From Sediminicoccus rosea (GTDB lineage: Bacteria; Pseudomonadota; Alphaproteobacteria; Acetobacterales; Acetobacteraceae), in assembly GCF_033547095.1 (NCBI RefSeq), contig NZ_CP137852.1, forward strand, positions 1,605,501 to 1,669,500: a stretch of DNA of 64,000 nt, written 5' to 3'. Shown one piece after another: positions 27,513-37,460 of the stretch. The notes beneath the pieces were generated by a model. The model was given only the letters and a program-made list of their open reading frames with translations, was not told the DNA's origin and made no database searches. Positions within the stretch are counted from its first letter, which is position 1. Each line of letters starts with the position of its first letter. The translations under genes were made by a program, and so were the position numbers.

Positions 27513-28232
27513 ATGACGCCCCGCCTCAGACACGACGCCATCGTGCGGCTGCTGCGCCGCCAGGGCAGCGCCACCGTGCAGGAGCTGGCGCGCGCGGTCG
27601 GCGCCTCACGCCGCACCATCCTGCGCGACATCGCCGCCCTGCGTGACCAGGGCTTCGTCATCCATGCCGAGGCCGGGCGGGGGGGCGGGCTGCAGCTGGA
27701 CCCGCAATCGGTGCAGACCAGCCCGCGGCTTTCCGTGCCGGAGGTCTTCGCCCTGCTCATCAGCGTCGCCGCCATGCGCGCGAGCGGCGCCTTGCCGTTC
27801 TCGGGCCTCGCCGATGCCGGCCTCGCCAAGATCGAGCGGGCCCTGCCGCCGGAGAAGGTGCGCGACCTGCGCCGCTTTCTCGATTGCCTCCATGTCGGGC
27901 GTCTCTCGCCGCGGCAGGATGTCTCAGCGCTGGGGGCGATGGATGCGGCGCTGCTTCCGGCCTTCGAACGCGCCTTTCTCGAACGGCTTCGCCTGCGCTT
28001 CCGTTACCGGGATGCCAAGGGGGCCGTCACGACGCGCGAGGTGGAGCCGCAGGCGATGCTGCTGCTCCCGCCGCTCTGGTATCTCGTCGCCTGGGATCCG
28101 GCGCGGGCGGATTTCCGCCATTTCCGGATGGATCGGATCAGCCGGCCGACCCTGCTGGAGGGCCCGCCCTTCCGGCGCCGGCACGTGCCCTTCGAGCAGG
28201 ATGTCTGCCCCTTCCGGGACCTGCCGCGCTGA
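27513..28232 (+). CDS. Helix-turn-helix/WYL-domain transcriptional regulator (YafY type)
   Basis: A 239-residue regulator. The N-terminal helix-turn-helix of DeoR-like type (about 1-55) reads IVRLLRRQGSATVQELARAVGASRRTILRDIAAL. The C-terminal WYL domain (about 150-225) shows PLWYLVAWDPARADFRHFRMDRI. WYL domains are thought to bind small ligands or nucleic acid. Likely role: local control of the divergent ridA-like gene or itself. No palindromic operator was obvious in the 248-bp gap. Confidence 0.87.
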   Translation: MTPRLRHDAIVRLLRRQGSATVQELARAVGASRRTILRDIAALRDQGFVIHAEAGRGGGLQLDPQSVQTSPRLSVPEVFALLISVAAMRASGALPFSGLADAGLAKIERALPPEKVRDLRRFLDCLHVGRLSPRQDVSALGAMDAALLPAFERAFLERLRLRFRYRDAKGAVTTREVEPQAMLLLPPLWYLVAWDPARADFRHFRMDRISRPTLLEGPPFRRRHVPFEQDVCPFRDLPR

Positions 28233-28252
28233 GGGGCGCGGCAGGCCGGGCC

Positions 28253-28909
28253 TCAGGCCGGTTCCTTGTCCCGGTCCGCCATCATCTGCTTGAAGGCGGG
28301 CCGCGCGTGGCAGGCGGCGAGCCAGGCCTTCACATGCGGCGCCGCCTCGAACAGCTCTTTCGCCGGCATGGCGTAGCGGATCACTTCGGCCAGGTTGATG
28401 TCGGCCACGGTGAAACGCCCGCCCACCAGGAAGCCGGTCTTGGCCAGCGCCGCGTCCAGCACGGCGAAGGGCGCGCGCAGCGCCTCGATGGAGGCCTGGG
28501 CCAGCGCCGCATCGCGCTCGGCCGGCGGCTTCGCCACCATGTTGTAGAGGATCTCGATCGTGTGCGGCTCGGCCTCGGTCATCGCCCAGATGGACCAGGC
28601 GGTCATCTCCGCATCCTCGCGCAGGTTCGCCGGTGCCAGCGGGCCGCCATGCTTCTTCGCCATGTAGAGGTTGATGGCGAGCGACTCGGCGAGCACCAGC
28701 CCGTCATCCTCCATGGCCGGGATGCGGCCATTGGGGTTCACCTTGAGGAATTCCGGCGAGCGCGTGTTGATCTGGGCCCCGGGCGCCAGCGGGTCGGCCA
28801 GGCGACCGGCCTGGATCACGGGCACATGGCGGAAGGGCATCCCCGCCTCCAGCGCCAGCCAGACGTTGCGGGAGGCGCGCGAGCGATAGACGCCGTAGAT
28901 GGTGAGCAT
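28253..28909 (-). CDS. Glutathione S-transferase
   Basis: A 218-residue cytoplasmic GST. The N-terminal thioredoxin domain runs from [21 protein letters not shown] (active-site Ser or Arg region) to [25 protein letters not shown], with the cis-Pro and the glutathione-binding Glu-Ser pair. The C-terminal helical domain contains [17 protein letters not shown], the N-capping box of GSTs. It probably conjugates or isomerises an electrophile; the substrate is unknown. It converges on the WYL regulator gene. Confidence 0.9.
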   Translation of the reverse strand: MLTIYGVYRSRASRNVWLALEAGMPFRHVPVIQAGRLADPLAPGAQINTRSPEFLKVNPNGRIPAMEDDGLVLAESLAINLYMAKKHGGPLAPANLREDAEMTAWSIWAMTEAEPHTIEILYNMVAKPPAERDAALAQASIEALRAPFAVLDAALAKTGFLVGGRFTVADINLAEVIRYAMPAKELFEAAPHVKAWLAACHARPAFKQMMADRDKEPA

Positions 28910-28973
28910 GCGGAAGCGTTCTCCAGGAATTTCGCCAAGCCTCGCATGATCGCCCCGGGAAGGGGAGGGGGCG

Positions 28974-29864
28974 TCAGCCCTGCATCGCCGCGACCATCAG
29001 CGTCACATTGTGGCGCATCATCGCCTCATAGGTCGCGGCTGGGCCGTCCGGCGCGGAGAGCGCATCGGCGTAGAGCCGCCCGCGCACCGTCACCCCCGCC
29101 TCCTCGGCCAGGCGGCGCAGCGTGGCGGGGTTGGCCATGTTCTCCATGAAGACCGCGGTGATGTTCTGCGCACGGATCTGCCGGATCAGGTTCGCCACCT
29201 GCTGGGCCGAGGGCTCGGATTGCAGCCCCACCCCCTGCGGCGCCAGGAAGCGCACGCCATAGGCGGCGCCGAAATAGGCGAAGGCGTCGTGGCTCGTGAT
29301 GACGACGCGCCGCGCCTCCGGCACGCGGGCGATCTCGGCGCGCACCCAGGCGTCCAGCGCCTCCAGCCGCGCGGTGGCGGCGGCTGCGCGGCCGCGATAT
29401 TCCGCCGCGCCCGCCGCATCCGCCCGGACCAGCCCGGCCTCGATATTGCGGAGATAGCCGATGGCCAGGCGCGCATCCTGCCAGGCATGCGGGTCCTGGC
29501 TGCCATGATTGTGCCCGGGCGTAGGTGCCGCGCGGCGCAGCGTGAGCCCCTCGGTCGCCAGGACGTTCACGCCGGAAAAGCCGGTCGAGGCGATCAGGCG
29601 GTTGAACCAGTTGTCGAAGCCCGCGCCGTTGCGCAGCACGAGGCGCGCGCCGCGCACCGCCTCGGCATGGGAGGGGCGGGGCTGGAAATGATGCGCGTCC
29701 ACATCGGGGCCGGCGATGACGCGCAACTCCATGCGCTCGCCCGCCACGTCGCGCAGCAGGTCCCCGAGGATGGAGAAGGAGGCGACGGCGACCGGGCGGG
29801 GCTGGGCCGCGGCGGGGCGGGCCAGCAGAAGGCCGGGGGCGGCGAGGAGGGCGCGGCGATGCAT
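28974..29864 (-). CDS. Metal ABC transporter substrate-binding protein (ZnuA/TroA-like)
   Basis: A 296-residue cluster A-I binding protein with signal peptide [20 protein letters not shown]. Metal-ligand candidates are His in DAHHFQP, His in QDPHAWQD, His in SHDAFAYF and an acidic residue near the C-terminus (YADALS). A short His-containing loop (PGHNHGS) precedes the second ligand, shorter than in typical ZnuA. Fold landmarks are [14 protein letters not shown] and LNR-type [10 protein letters not shown]. It has its own upstream palindrome resembling a Zur site. The ATPase and permease subunits are not adjacent, so the binding protein is an orphan here. Zinc is favoured over manganese, but not certain. 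Confidence 0.87.
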   Translation of the reverse strand: MHRRALLAAPGLLLARPAAAQPRPVAVASFSILGDLLRDVAGERMELRVIAGPDVDAHHFQPRPSHAEAVRGARLVLRNGAGFDNWFNRLIASTGFSGVNVLATEGLTLRRAAPTPGHNHGSQDPHAWQDARLAIGYLRNIEAGLVRADAAGAAEYRGRAAAATARLEALDAWVRAEIARVPEARRVVITSHDAFAYFGAAYGVRFLAPQGVGLQSEPSAQQVANLIRQIRAQNITAVFMENMANPATLRRLAEEAGVTVRGRLYADALSAPDGPAATYEAMMRHNVTLMVAAMQG

Positions 29865-29881
29865 CGGGCGAAGTCCAGACG

Positions 29882-29896
29882 GGTTATGATATAACC
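29882..29896. promoter_or_regulatory. Zur-like palindromic operator
   Basis: GGTTATGATATAACC is a perfect 6-3-6 inverted repeat, centred 25 bp before the start of the metal-binding protein gene. The core GTTATNNNATAAC resembles alphaproteobacterial Zur (or Fur-family) sites, so zinc-repressed expression is likely. Confidence 0.65.
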
Positions 29897-29921
29897 TATC
29901 TGGACCGGAAGCGCGCCCTTT

Positions 29922-30674
29922 TCAACGCCCGAAGAGGCGCTTCAGCCAGCCGCGCAGGCCCTCGCCGCGCTTCACGCTCTTCTGGTGCGCGACATGCGGG
30001 CGGCGGGACGGGGGCGGCAGGGCGGTGGCGACGCTGTGGCGCCCGGTGTCCAGCGCTTCGATCAGCCGAAGTTCGAGCATGATGACCTGCGCCACCGCCT
30101 CGGGCGGATTTTCGCGCAGCAGGGCCTGCGCGGTCTCGGCCGCGTCGTCCCAGGCTTCGGCGCGGCGCAGCGCGTCCACCACGCGCACCCGCTGCTCGGC
30201 ATCCAGCGGCGGGCCGCTGCGCCAGAGCGCCACCGCCTCCAGCCGCCAGGCGGAGGCGAGGTCGTGCCGCCCGAGGTCATCGGCGATCCAGGCGGCGTGC
30301 AGCGTGGCCTCGGCCGCGGCGTGCAGCGCGCCGGTCTCCTCCAGCACGAGCGCCCAGGCCAGGAAGCGCCGGGCGAGCGGCGGATGGGAGGCGTCGTTCA
30401 GCAGGGCGCGGAAATTGGCCGCGCCCACGGCCTGGGCGGCGGCGGGGTGGGCCTGGGTGATGTCGGGCGCCGAATAGCCGCAATGCGGGCATTGCTGCAG
30501 CCAGCGGGCCATGGTGCCGCGGATCGGCTGGCCCGGCCGCAGGTCGAGGTCGGGCGCCTGTTCGGGGGCGGCGGGGCGGAAGGGCTGCTGGCGGCTTTCC
30601 GTCCCGCAGACGCCGCAGACCGCGCCATGGGGCGCGGTGGAGGCGGAGCCGGGGGCGGGGCGGGGTTGGGCCAT
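29922..30674 (-). CDS. Zinc-ribbon protein of unknown function (DUF2225-like)
   Basis: A 250-residue protein with no signal peptide. Two CxxC pairs, CGVCG (about residues 20-24) and CPHCG (about 62-66) in WLQQCPHCGYSAPD, would bind one zinc. The rest is helical with alanine-rich TPR-like pairs (AAEATLHAAWIADDLG, RVVDALRRAEAWDDAAETA). The C-terminus is basic (KSVKRGEGLRGWLKRLFGR). The layout resembles DUF2225 proteins, but I am not certain. Its neighbour is the zinc-type binding protein; whether this is meaningful is unknown. Confidence 0.62.
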   Translation of the reverse strand: MAQPRPAPGSASTAPHGAVCGVCGTESRQQPFRPAAPEQAPDLDLRPGQPIRGTMARWLQQCPHCGYSAPDITQAHPAAAQAVGAANFRALLNDASHPPLARRFLAWALVLEETGALHAAAEATLHAAWIADDLGRHDLASAWRLEAVALWRSGPPLDAEQRVRVVDALRRAEAWDDAAETAQALLRENPPEAVAQVIMLELRLIEALDTGRHSVATALPPPSRRPHVAHQKSVKRGEGLRGWLKRLFGR

Positions 30675-30827
30675 GGGTATAATCTAGGCATGCCGGGGCG
30701 TTTGGCGAAGGGGGCATGCGTGGCATGCCGCGCCGTCTGGCACGCTTGCAATCCGCCCCGGCTGCTTGCAAGGAACCCGCGATGCGGCTGCGCGATGCCC
30801 GCCGGCCCGGCCCGACCCAGGACGCCC

Positions 30828-31640
30828 ATGGTGAACACCCCGTCTCAGCCGCGCGACTTGCCGACCGACCTCGCGGAGCGCTTCGACCTCTGGGCGGCGG
30901 GAATCGCCTATGAGCTGGGCTTCTGGACGCATTGGGCGCAGACGCGGGGCGGCGGCTGGCCGGATGAATACGCCGCGCGCATGAACCCCGAGACGCCGCT
31001 GGTCCCCTGGCTGGCCGATCGCGCGCGGGAGACGGGGCTCACGCATCTGCGCGTGCTGGATGTGGGCGCGGGCCCGGTCACCTCGATCGGCTATGTGCCG
31101 CCGCCCGGCATGACCATCGAGATCGTGCCGACCGATCCGCTGGCCGATGCCTATACGCGTATCTTCGACGCGATGGGCCTGAAGCGGCCGGTGCCGACCG
31201 TCTTCGCCCCGGCGGAGGAGCTTTCGGCCTTCCTGCCGGAGGATTCCTTCGACATCGTCCATTGCCGCAACGCGCTGGACCATTCCTTCGACCCGATCCG
31301 CGGCCTGACGGAAATGCTGCGCGTCGTGAAGATGGACGGGCAGATCATGCTCTACCACAACCCGAACGAGGCGGAGGGCGAGGGCTATTCCGGCTTCCAC
31401 CAGTATAATTTCGACGTGGAGGATGAGCGCTTCATCATCTGGCGCGGCGCGCAGCGCTGGGACGTGCAGAACGAGCTGCCGGTCCGCACCTGGATGCGGG
31501 CGCGCCGGCGCGGGCATGTCTCCGTCCTGATCCAGAAGCGCAAGCCCATGCCGCAGGAGCGCGAGAGCCGCTTCCGCACCCGCTTCGCCGAGACCTCGCG
31601 CGCGCTGACGAACCTGCTGATCCGCCGCAGCCTTGGCTGA
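30828..31640 (+). CDS. SAM-dependent methyltransferase domain protein
   Basis: A 270-residue cytoplasmic protein. The class I methyltransferase motif I is VLDVGAGPVTSIGY (about residues 80-93), followed by an acidic strand VPTDPLADAY and the motif SFDIVHCRNALDHSFDP, where a conserved Asp-Ile-Val-His leads to the active-site strand. LTEMLRVVKMDGQIMLYHN matches motif III. The N-terminal LAERFDLWAAGIAYELGFW is specific to a family of unknown substrate. The start at 30828 is chosen because upstream sequence in the same frame lacks family features. Confidence 0.82.
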   Translation: MVNTPSQPRDLPTDLAERFDLWAAGIAYELGFWTHWAQTRGGGWPDEYAARMNPETPLVPWLADRARETGLTHLRVLDVGAGPVTSIGYVPPPGMTIEIVPTDPLADAYTRIFDAMGLKRPVPTVFAPAEELSAFLPEDSFDIVHCRNALDHSFDPIRGLTEMLRVVKMDGQIMLYHNPNEAEGEGYSGFHQYNFDVEDERFIIWRGAQRWDVQNELPVRTWMRARRRGHVSVLIQKRKPMPQERESRFRTRFAETSRALTNLLIRRSLG

Positions 31641-31750
31641 CGCAGGGGGCGGCGGATCATGAATGGGACGCGAAAGACTCTGGAGGTTGCGCGGCACATC
31701 GCCTAACCTCGCCGCCGCCAGGCCCCCGACAAACCGGATTTGCAAGCACC

Positions 31751-32698
31751 ATGCCGCGCGGTGACCTTTTCCCCGATATCGCCCCCTTCGAGACCGGCCT
31801 CCTGCCGCTCGGCGACGGGCATGTGATGTATTGGGAGCAGGTCGGCAATCCGCGCGGGCAGCCGGTGCTCTTCCTGCATGGCGGGCCCGGGGCCGGGGCG
31901 GGGGCGGTGCATCGCCGCTTCTTCGACCCCACCCATTGGCGCCTCATCATCTTCGACCAGCGCGGCGCCGGCCGCTCCCGCCCCTTGGGCGAATTGCGCG
32001 CCAACACCACGCCGCACCTGGTGCAGGACATCGAGACGCTCCGGAACTTCCTCGGCATCGAGAAATGGCTGCTTTTCGGTGGCTCCTGGGGCTCCACGCT
32101 GGCCCTGGCCTATGCCCAGGCGCATCCGCAATGCGTGACGGGCTGCGTGCTGCGCGGCGTCTTCCTCGGCCGCGACGAGGAGGTGGACTGGTTCCTCTAC
32201 GGCCTGCGCCGGATCTTCCCCGATGCCTGGGCCGCCTTCGCCGAGCACATCCCCGAGGCCGAGCGGCATGACCTGCTGACCGCCTATCTCAACCGCCTGA
32301 CCGACCCGGAGCCGGCGGTCCACCTCCTCGCGGCCCGGGCCTGGAGCCATTACGAGGGCAGTTGCTCCACCCTGCTGCCCAGCCCGGAGACGGTGGCCTC
32401 CTTCGCGCAGGACCGCACGGCGCTGGGCCTCGCGCGGATCGAGGCGCATTATTTCGCGCACAAGCTCTTCCTGCGGGAGGGTGGGCTTCTCGCCGGCATG
32501 CAGGACATCGCGCAGATCCCGGCCGAGATCATCCAGGGCCGCTACGACATGGTCTGCCCGGCGGAGACCGCCTTCGAACTCGCGGCGCATTGGCCGCGCG
32601 CGCGGCTGACGGTGGTGCCCGATGCCGGGCATTCGGCGCTGGAGCCGGGCATCCGCACCGCGCTGGTGAGTGCCGTGGAGCGCTTCCGCCGCCGCTGA
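31751..32698 (+). CDS. pip: Prolyl aminopeptidase (proline iminopeptidase)
   Basis: A 315-residue alpha/beta hydrolase of family S33 that removes N-terminal proline from peptides. The oxyanion motif HGGPGAGAG, the DQRGAGRSRP stretch and nucleophile Ser112 in GGSWGS are diagnostic; the acid Asp is in GRYDMVCP and the base His in DAGHSALEPG. Length is normal. Cytoplasmic; no signal peptide. It stands alone, 110 bp downstream of the methyltransferase gene. Confidence 0.95.
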   Translation: MPRGDLFPDIAPFETGLLPLGDGHVMYWEQVGNPRGQPVLFLHGGPGAGAGAVHRRFFDPTHWRLIIFDQRGAGRSRPLGELRANTTPHLVQDIETLRNFLGIEKWLLFGGSWGSTLALAYAQAHPQCVTGCVLRGVFLGRDEEVDWFLYGLRRIFPDAWAAFAEHIPEAERHDLLTAYLNRLTDPEPAVHLLAARAWSHYEGSCSTLLPSPETVASFAQDRTALGLARIEAHYFAHKLFLREGGLLAGMQDIAQIPAEIIQGRYDMVCPAETAFELAAHWPRARLTVVPDAGHSALEPGIRTALVSAVERFRRR

Positions 32699-32873
32699 GG
32701 CGCGACGTGCGGCGCCAAGGCCGCGCAATTCGAGCGTGCCCGCCATGCGGCATGCGCATCGCCCGGCTGCCGCATGCGCGATTCGCGCGGCGGGATTCCC
32801 GGTGCCTTCCGCATCTTCGTGGCGCGATCGCGCGGGAAGCCCCTGGCGGACGCGTTTCCTCGGCGGGGGCTGA

Positions 32874-32902
32874 TTGACAGGGTGCCGCGAAACCGCTTGA
32901 AC
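32874..32902 (+). promoter_or_regulatory. Possible promoter of the tRNA-Tyr/tRNA-Gly/tuf unit
   Basis: A consensus TTGACA -35 (32874-32879) is followed after 17 bp by TTGAAC (32897-32902), a poor -10. Transcription would begin roughly 55 bp before tRNA-Tyr. The -35 is convincing, the -10 is not. Confidence 0.32.
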
Positions 32903-32962
32903 CCGCCCGCTTCCATCGGACGCGCGGACCGCCCTGCCTGAGGTTGGTTCGTGCGCTTCTAC

Positions 32963-33045
32963 GGAGGGGTGCCCGAGTGGCTAAAGGGGACGGACTGTAA
33001 ATCCGTTGGCTTGCGCCTACGCTGGTTCGAATCCAGCCCCCTCCA
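32963..33045 (+). tRNA. tRNA-Tyr (anticodon GTA), no encoded CCA
   Basis: Acceptor GGAGGGG pairs perfectly with CCCCTCC. The anticodon stem ACGGA/TCCGT encloses GTA at 32997-32999. A long variable arm (TGGCTTGCGCCTAC) marks it as class II. The discriminator A is followed by TAT, so the CCA end is not encoded, unlike the other tRNAs in this window. Confidence 0.95.
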
Positions 33046-33135
33046 TATTCCCCGGTGGCAGTGGGTCTTTTCCGCGGGTGGCCTTTTGGCCGTGCGTGCG
33101 GGGGGCTCCTCGGTTATCCTCACCACCGCTTCGGC

Positions 33136-33209
33136 GCGGGTGTAGCTCAATGGTAGAGCACCAGCCTTCCAAGCTGGCTACGGGGGTTCGATTCCCCTCA
33201 CCCGCTCCA
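33136..33209 (+). tRNA. tRNA-Gly (anticodon TCC)
   Basis: Acceptor GCGGGTG pairs with CACCCGC, discriminator T, CCA encoded. The anticodon stem CCAGC/GCTGG encloses TCC at 33168-33170. It lies between tRNA-Tyr and tuf, an arrangement also known from the E. coli tufB operon. Confidence 0.96.
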
Positions 33210-33294
33210 GCCCCTGGGGTGGCGGGTTGGTGCTCCCAGGCGGCCCTCCCCGTGTCCGTGCGGCTTCTGGAACGATCATTCTCGGAGCTTTACG

Positions 33295-34482
<1,188 letters not shown>

Positions 34483-34560
34483 GCCGCGTTGACGCGGGCC
34501 TCGGCCTGCGGCAATCAAGGTTCGGGACGGGGTGGCGTGAATCGCTCCCCCGCCCCATGC

Positions 34561-34637
34561 AGGGGCGTAGCTCAATTGGCTAGAGTGCCGGTCTCCAAAA
34601 CCGGAGGTTGTGGGTTCGAGACCCTCCGCCCCTGCCA
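34561..34637 (+). tRNA. tRNA-Trp (anticodon CCA)
   Basis: Acceptor AGGGGCG pairs with CGCCCCT, discriminator G, CCA encoded. The anticodon stem CCGGT/ACCGG encloses CCA at 34595-34597. It precedes secE, as in most proteobacteria. Confidence 0.96.
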
Positions 34638-34790
34638 CTTTTCTTTCGCATCAGGCCGCCCCCATCAGGCCCCCCTGGGCGGGCGCCGGATGGTCTCCCC
34701 TGACCCTTGGATGTGGCGGCACGTTGCAAGACGGCCGCCAACATGCTTTCAGGGGGCACGCCGAGCGGCGCAAAGCAGGAAACCGGAATT

Positions 34791-34982
34791 TTGGCCAAGA
34801 TCGATCCCGTTCAGTTCTCCCGGGAAGTGCGTCAGGAAGTCGCGAAGGTCACCTGGCCGTCGCGGCGGGAGACGTTGATCACGACCGGCCTCGTCCTGGC
34901 CCTGTCCTCGCTCGCGGCGGTGTTCTTCCTGGTGGTGGACCAGATCATCCAGTTCGCGATGAGCTGGATCTTCGGGTTCTGA
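34791..34982 (+). CDS. secE: Preprotein translocase subunit SecE
   Basis: A 63-residue single-span membrane protein of the SecYEG channel. The amphipathic stretch REVRQEVAKVTWPSRRET is the SecE signature, followed by one transmembrane helix (LVLALSSLAAVFFLVVDQI). The start is best placed at the TTG (34791), which yields the usual MAKIDPVQF beginning and has CAGGAAACC about 11 bp upstream. The ATGs at 34707 and 34743 would add non-conserved residues. It is followed by nusG. Confidence 0.92.
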   Translation: MAKIDPVQFSREVRQEVAKVTWPSRRETLITTGLVLALSSLAAVFFLVVDQIIQFAMSWIFGF

Positions 34983-35038
34983 AATTTCTGACGTGACCGC
35001 GCCCGCGGGCGCCGGATTGTGAAGCGAGGTTCTGGCCG

Positions 35039-35575
35039 ATGGCCGATAAGCGTTGGTATGTCGTGCATGTCTATTCGGGCTTCGAGAAGAAGATCGCCGA
35101 GCAGATTCGCGCGCAGGCCGCCCAATCGGGTCTCGCCGACCGGATCGAGGACATCCTGGTCCCCACCGAGCAGGTGGTCGAGGTGCGTCGCGGCCAGAAG
35201 GTGGACACCGAGCGCAAGTTCTTCCCCGGCTATGTGCTGGTGAAGATGGAAATGACCGACGACACCTGGCACCTGGTGCGCGACACGCCCAAGGTCACGG
35301 GTTTCCTCGGCGCGCGCAACAAGCCGCAGCCCATCACCGAGGCCGAGGCGATGCGCATCGTCAACGCCATGGTCGAGGGCGCCGAGAAGCCGCGCCGCCC
35401 CGCTGTCCTCTTCGAGGTGGGCGAGCAGGTGCGCGTCTCGGACGGCCCCTTCACCAGCTTCAACGGCACGGTCGAGGAAGTGGACGAGGAGAAGGGCCGC
35501 CTGAAGGTCAGCGTCTCCATCTTCGGCCGCTCCACGCCGGTCGAACTCGAATACGGCCAGGTCGAGAAGCTCTGA
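35039..35575 (+). CDS. nusG: Transcription termination/antitermination factor NusG
   Basis: A 178-residue RNA polymerase-binding factor that couples transcription to Rho and the ribosome. The NGN domain begins with [20 protein letters not shown] and contains [10 protein letters not shown]. The C-terminal KOW domain includes [31 protein letters not shown]. The gene is 56 bp downstream of secE and is closed by a strong hairpin, so it is the last gene of the tRNA/tuf/secE unit. Confidence 0.97.
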   Translation: MADKRWYVVHVYSGFEKKIAEQIRAQAAQSGLADRIEDILVPTEQVVEVRRGQKVDTERKFFPGYVLVKMEMTDDTWHLVRDTPKVTGFLGARNKPQPITEAEAMRIVNAMVEGAEKPRRPAVLFEVGEQVRVSDGPFTSFNGTVEEVDEEKGRLKVSVSIFGRSTPVELEYGQVEKL

Positions 35576-35581
35576 GCGTGA

Positions 35582-35615
35582 AAAGGCCGGCGCCCCAGAC
35601 GGGGCGCCGGCCTTT
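35582..35615. terminator. Intrinsic-type terminator after nusG (bidirectional)
   Basis: A perfect 15-bp stem (35582-35596 with 35601-35615) with an AGAC loop lies 7 bp after the nusG stop. It starts with AAA and ends in TTT, so it can act for nusG and for the converging catalase gene. Confidence 0.8.
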
Positions 35616-35635
35616 CCGTTATCCGCGCGGCTGGT

Positions 35636-36421
35636 TCAGCGCGACTTGGCGCGGCGCCCGGGGCTGGCTGCCGCCGCTCCCTGCGGCTTCTCGTCATCCG
35701 GATTTGTGAAGGGCGGCGGCTCGCCCAGCGTGATCAGGCTCTCGGGGTCGCCCGTGATGCGCATGCCCGCGCCGACCAGGGCCGGGCCCGGCTCCTCCGC
35801 ATCCTTCCCGCCCAGCTTCGACATGTTGAAGTAGATGTCCACCGTCTCGTCCGGCGGGACCGTGCCGAAGAGGGGGACGTCCAGCTTGCCCAGGCGGTCC
35901 AGCGCCGTCATGAACATCTGCGTGTGGGTGATCTCGCGCGTGTAGAGGAAGTGCAGGGCGCGCAGCGTGCCCTCGTCCGGCGCCATCTTCATCAGCGCCT
36001 CGTAGGTCTGCCGGGCGCCGGCCTCGGCCCCGATATTGGCGCGCAGGTCGCGGACGACATTGCCGCCCTCATCCACATAGGCCGCGGTCCAGGCATTGCC
36101 GCAGGAATCCAGCAGATGCGGCCCCATGCCGCGCACGGCGAAGAGGGTGGAGCGCCAGGCCTTCTCCTCCACCGCGCCGGAGGAATGCTGCTGGATGATG
36201 GCGCCCACCACCTCCAGGTGGCTGAACTCCTCGACGGCGATGTCCTGCAGCATGTCGCGGATGCCGGCATCCTCCACATGGAAGGACTGCACCCAGTATT
36301 GCAGCGCGGCCTTCAATTCGCCGGTGGCGCCGCCGAACTGCTCGAGCATGTACTGCGCGAAGACCGGATCGGGGCTGGTGACCTCGACCGGCGTCATCAG
36401 GGTCTTGCTGTGGCTGAACAT
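35636..36421 (-). CDS. Manganese catalase
   Basis: A 261-residue ferritin-like di-manganese catalase that disproportionates hydrogen peroxide. The five metal ligands are all visible: Glu35 (GELKAA), Glu65 and His68 (VEEFSHLE), Glu133 (GAEAGAR) and His166 (EITHTQMF). ATG at 36421 is preferred to the frame start at 36457; GGAGAG precedes it and MFSHSKTLM is the typical beginning. The C-terminal 40 residues are family-variable. It converges on nusG across the shared terminator. Confidence 0.93.
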   Translation of the reverse strand: MFSHSKTLMTPVEVTSPDPVFAQYMLEQFGGATGELKAALQYWVQSFHVEDAGIRDMLQDIAVEEFSHLEVVGAIIQQHSSGAVEEKAWRSTLFAVRGMGPHLLDSCGNAWTAAYVDEGGNVVRDLRANIGAEAGARQTYEALMKMAPDEGTLRALHFLYTREITHTQMFMTALDRLGKLDVPLFGTVPPDETVDIYFNMSKLGGKDAEEPGPALVGAGMRITGDPESLITLGEPPPFTNPDDEKPQGAAAASPGRRAKSR

Positions 36422-36484
36422 GGGGGGCTCTCCGCCTGGTTGTGGAGACCCAACCATCCCGGTGCCCGCGGGTTGCCGGCCGGA

Positions 36485-37357
36485 TCAGGCCCGCCGCGTC
36501 TGGCTCCAGCCGATATAGAGCCCGGCGCCCACGATGATGGCGGCACCCACCCAGGTCACCGCATCGGGGAATTCGCTGAAGAGCAGCCAGCCCACCGCCA
36601 CCGAGCCGAGCAGCTGGAAATACTGGAAGGGCGAGAGGACATTGGCCGGCGCATAGCCGAAGGCGCGGGCCACGCAGTAATGGCCGAGCGCCCCCAGCAT
36701 GGCCACGCCGCAGAACAGCCCGACATCGAGCAGCGAGGCCGGGGCGATCCAGACGAAGGGCAGCACCAGGAACATGCCGAAGCCGCCGACGAAGGCGGAG
36801 TAGAGGGCCGAGGTCTCGGGCGGGTCGATGCCCGCGATGCGGCGCGTCAGGATCTGATAGAGGCCGTAGGCGGTCGCGCTGATCAGCACGAAGACCGAGG
36901 CCCAGTGGAACAGCGCCGTGCCGGGGCGGATCACCACCAGCACGCCCAGGAAGCCGATCAGCAGCGCGATCACCCGCCCGCGCGTGGTGCGCTCGCCCAG
37001 CATGGGCCAGGCGAGCACCGCCACGATCAGCGGCGCGGCCAGGCTGATGGCGGCGGCCTTGGCCAGCGGGATGAAGCTGATGGCGTAGAAGAAATTCAGG
37101 TTCGAGGTGAACAGCATGGCCGAGCGGAAGAGCTGCAGCCCCGGCCGCCGCGTGCGGAACAGCGAGAGGCCCATGCGCGGCATGAAGAGCGCCGAGAGGA
37201 AGAGGATGTGCCCGAAGGCGCGCGCCCAGCTGATCTGCAGCGAGGAATAATCCTGCCCCAGCAGCTTCGCGAAGCCGCCCATCACGGGGAAGAGCAGGCC
37301 GGCCGTCAGCATGAAGAGGATGCCGAGCAGGATTCGCGTGGGCGCGGGGGATGACAC
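36485..37357 (-). CDS. EamA/DMT-family transporter
   Basis: An inner-membrane protein with about ten hydrophobic segments in two EamA repeats. TM1 is TRILLGILFMLTAGLLFPVMG; the second repeat ends with FQYFQLLGSVAVGWLLFSEFP. It resembles the RhaT/YdcZ-like and S-adenosylmethionine exporter branches; the substrate is unknown. The start is uncertain: a GTG at 37357 is chosen (290 residues), while a TTG at 37402 would add 15 mostly basic residues. It is divergent from the periplasmic binding protein gene. Confidence 0.8.
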   Translation of the reverse strand: MSSPAPTRILLGILFMLTAGLLFPVMGGFAKLLGQDYSSLQISWARAFGHILFLSALFMPRMGLSLFRTRRPGLQLFRSAMLFTSNLNFFYAISFIPLAKAAAISLAAPLIVAVLAWPMLGERTTRGRVIALLIGFLGVLVVIRPGTALFHWASVFVLISATAYGLYQILTRRIAGIDPPETSALYSAFVGGFGMFLVLPFVWIAPASLLDVGLFCGVAMLGALGHYCVARAFGYAPANVLSPFQYFQLLGSVAVGWLLFSEFPDAVTWVGAAIIVGAGLYIGWSQTRRA

Positions 37358-37460
37358 GCGGGCAGGATGCGGCGCGCGGCGTACGGCGTCCAGACGCGTC
37401 AAGCCGGCATTAACCGGGCCGGGTGTTCCCTGCGGCCATCATGTTCCGCAGGAATTCGCC

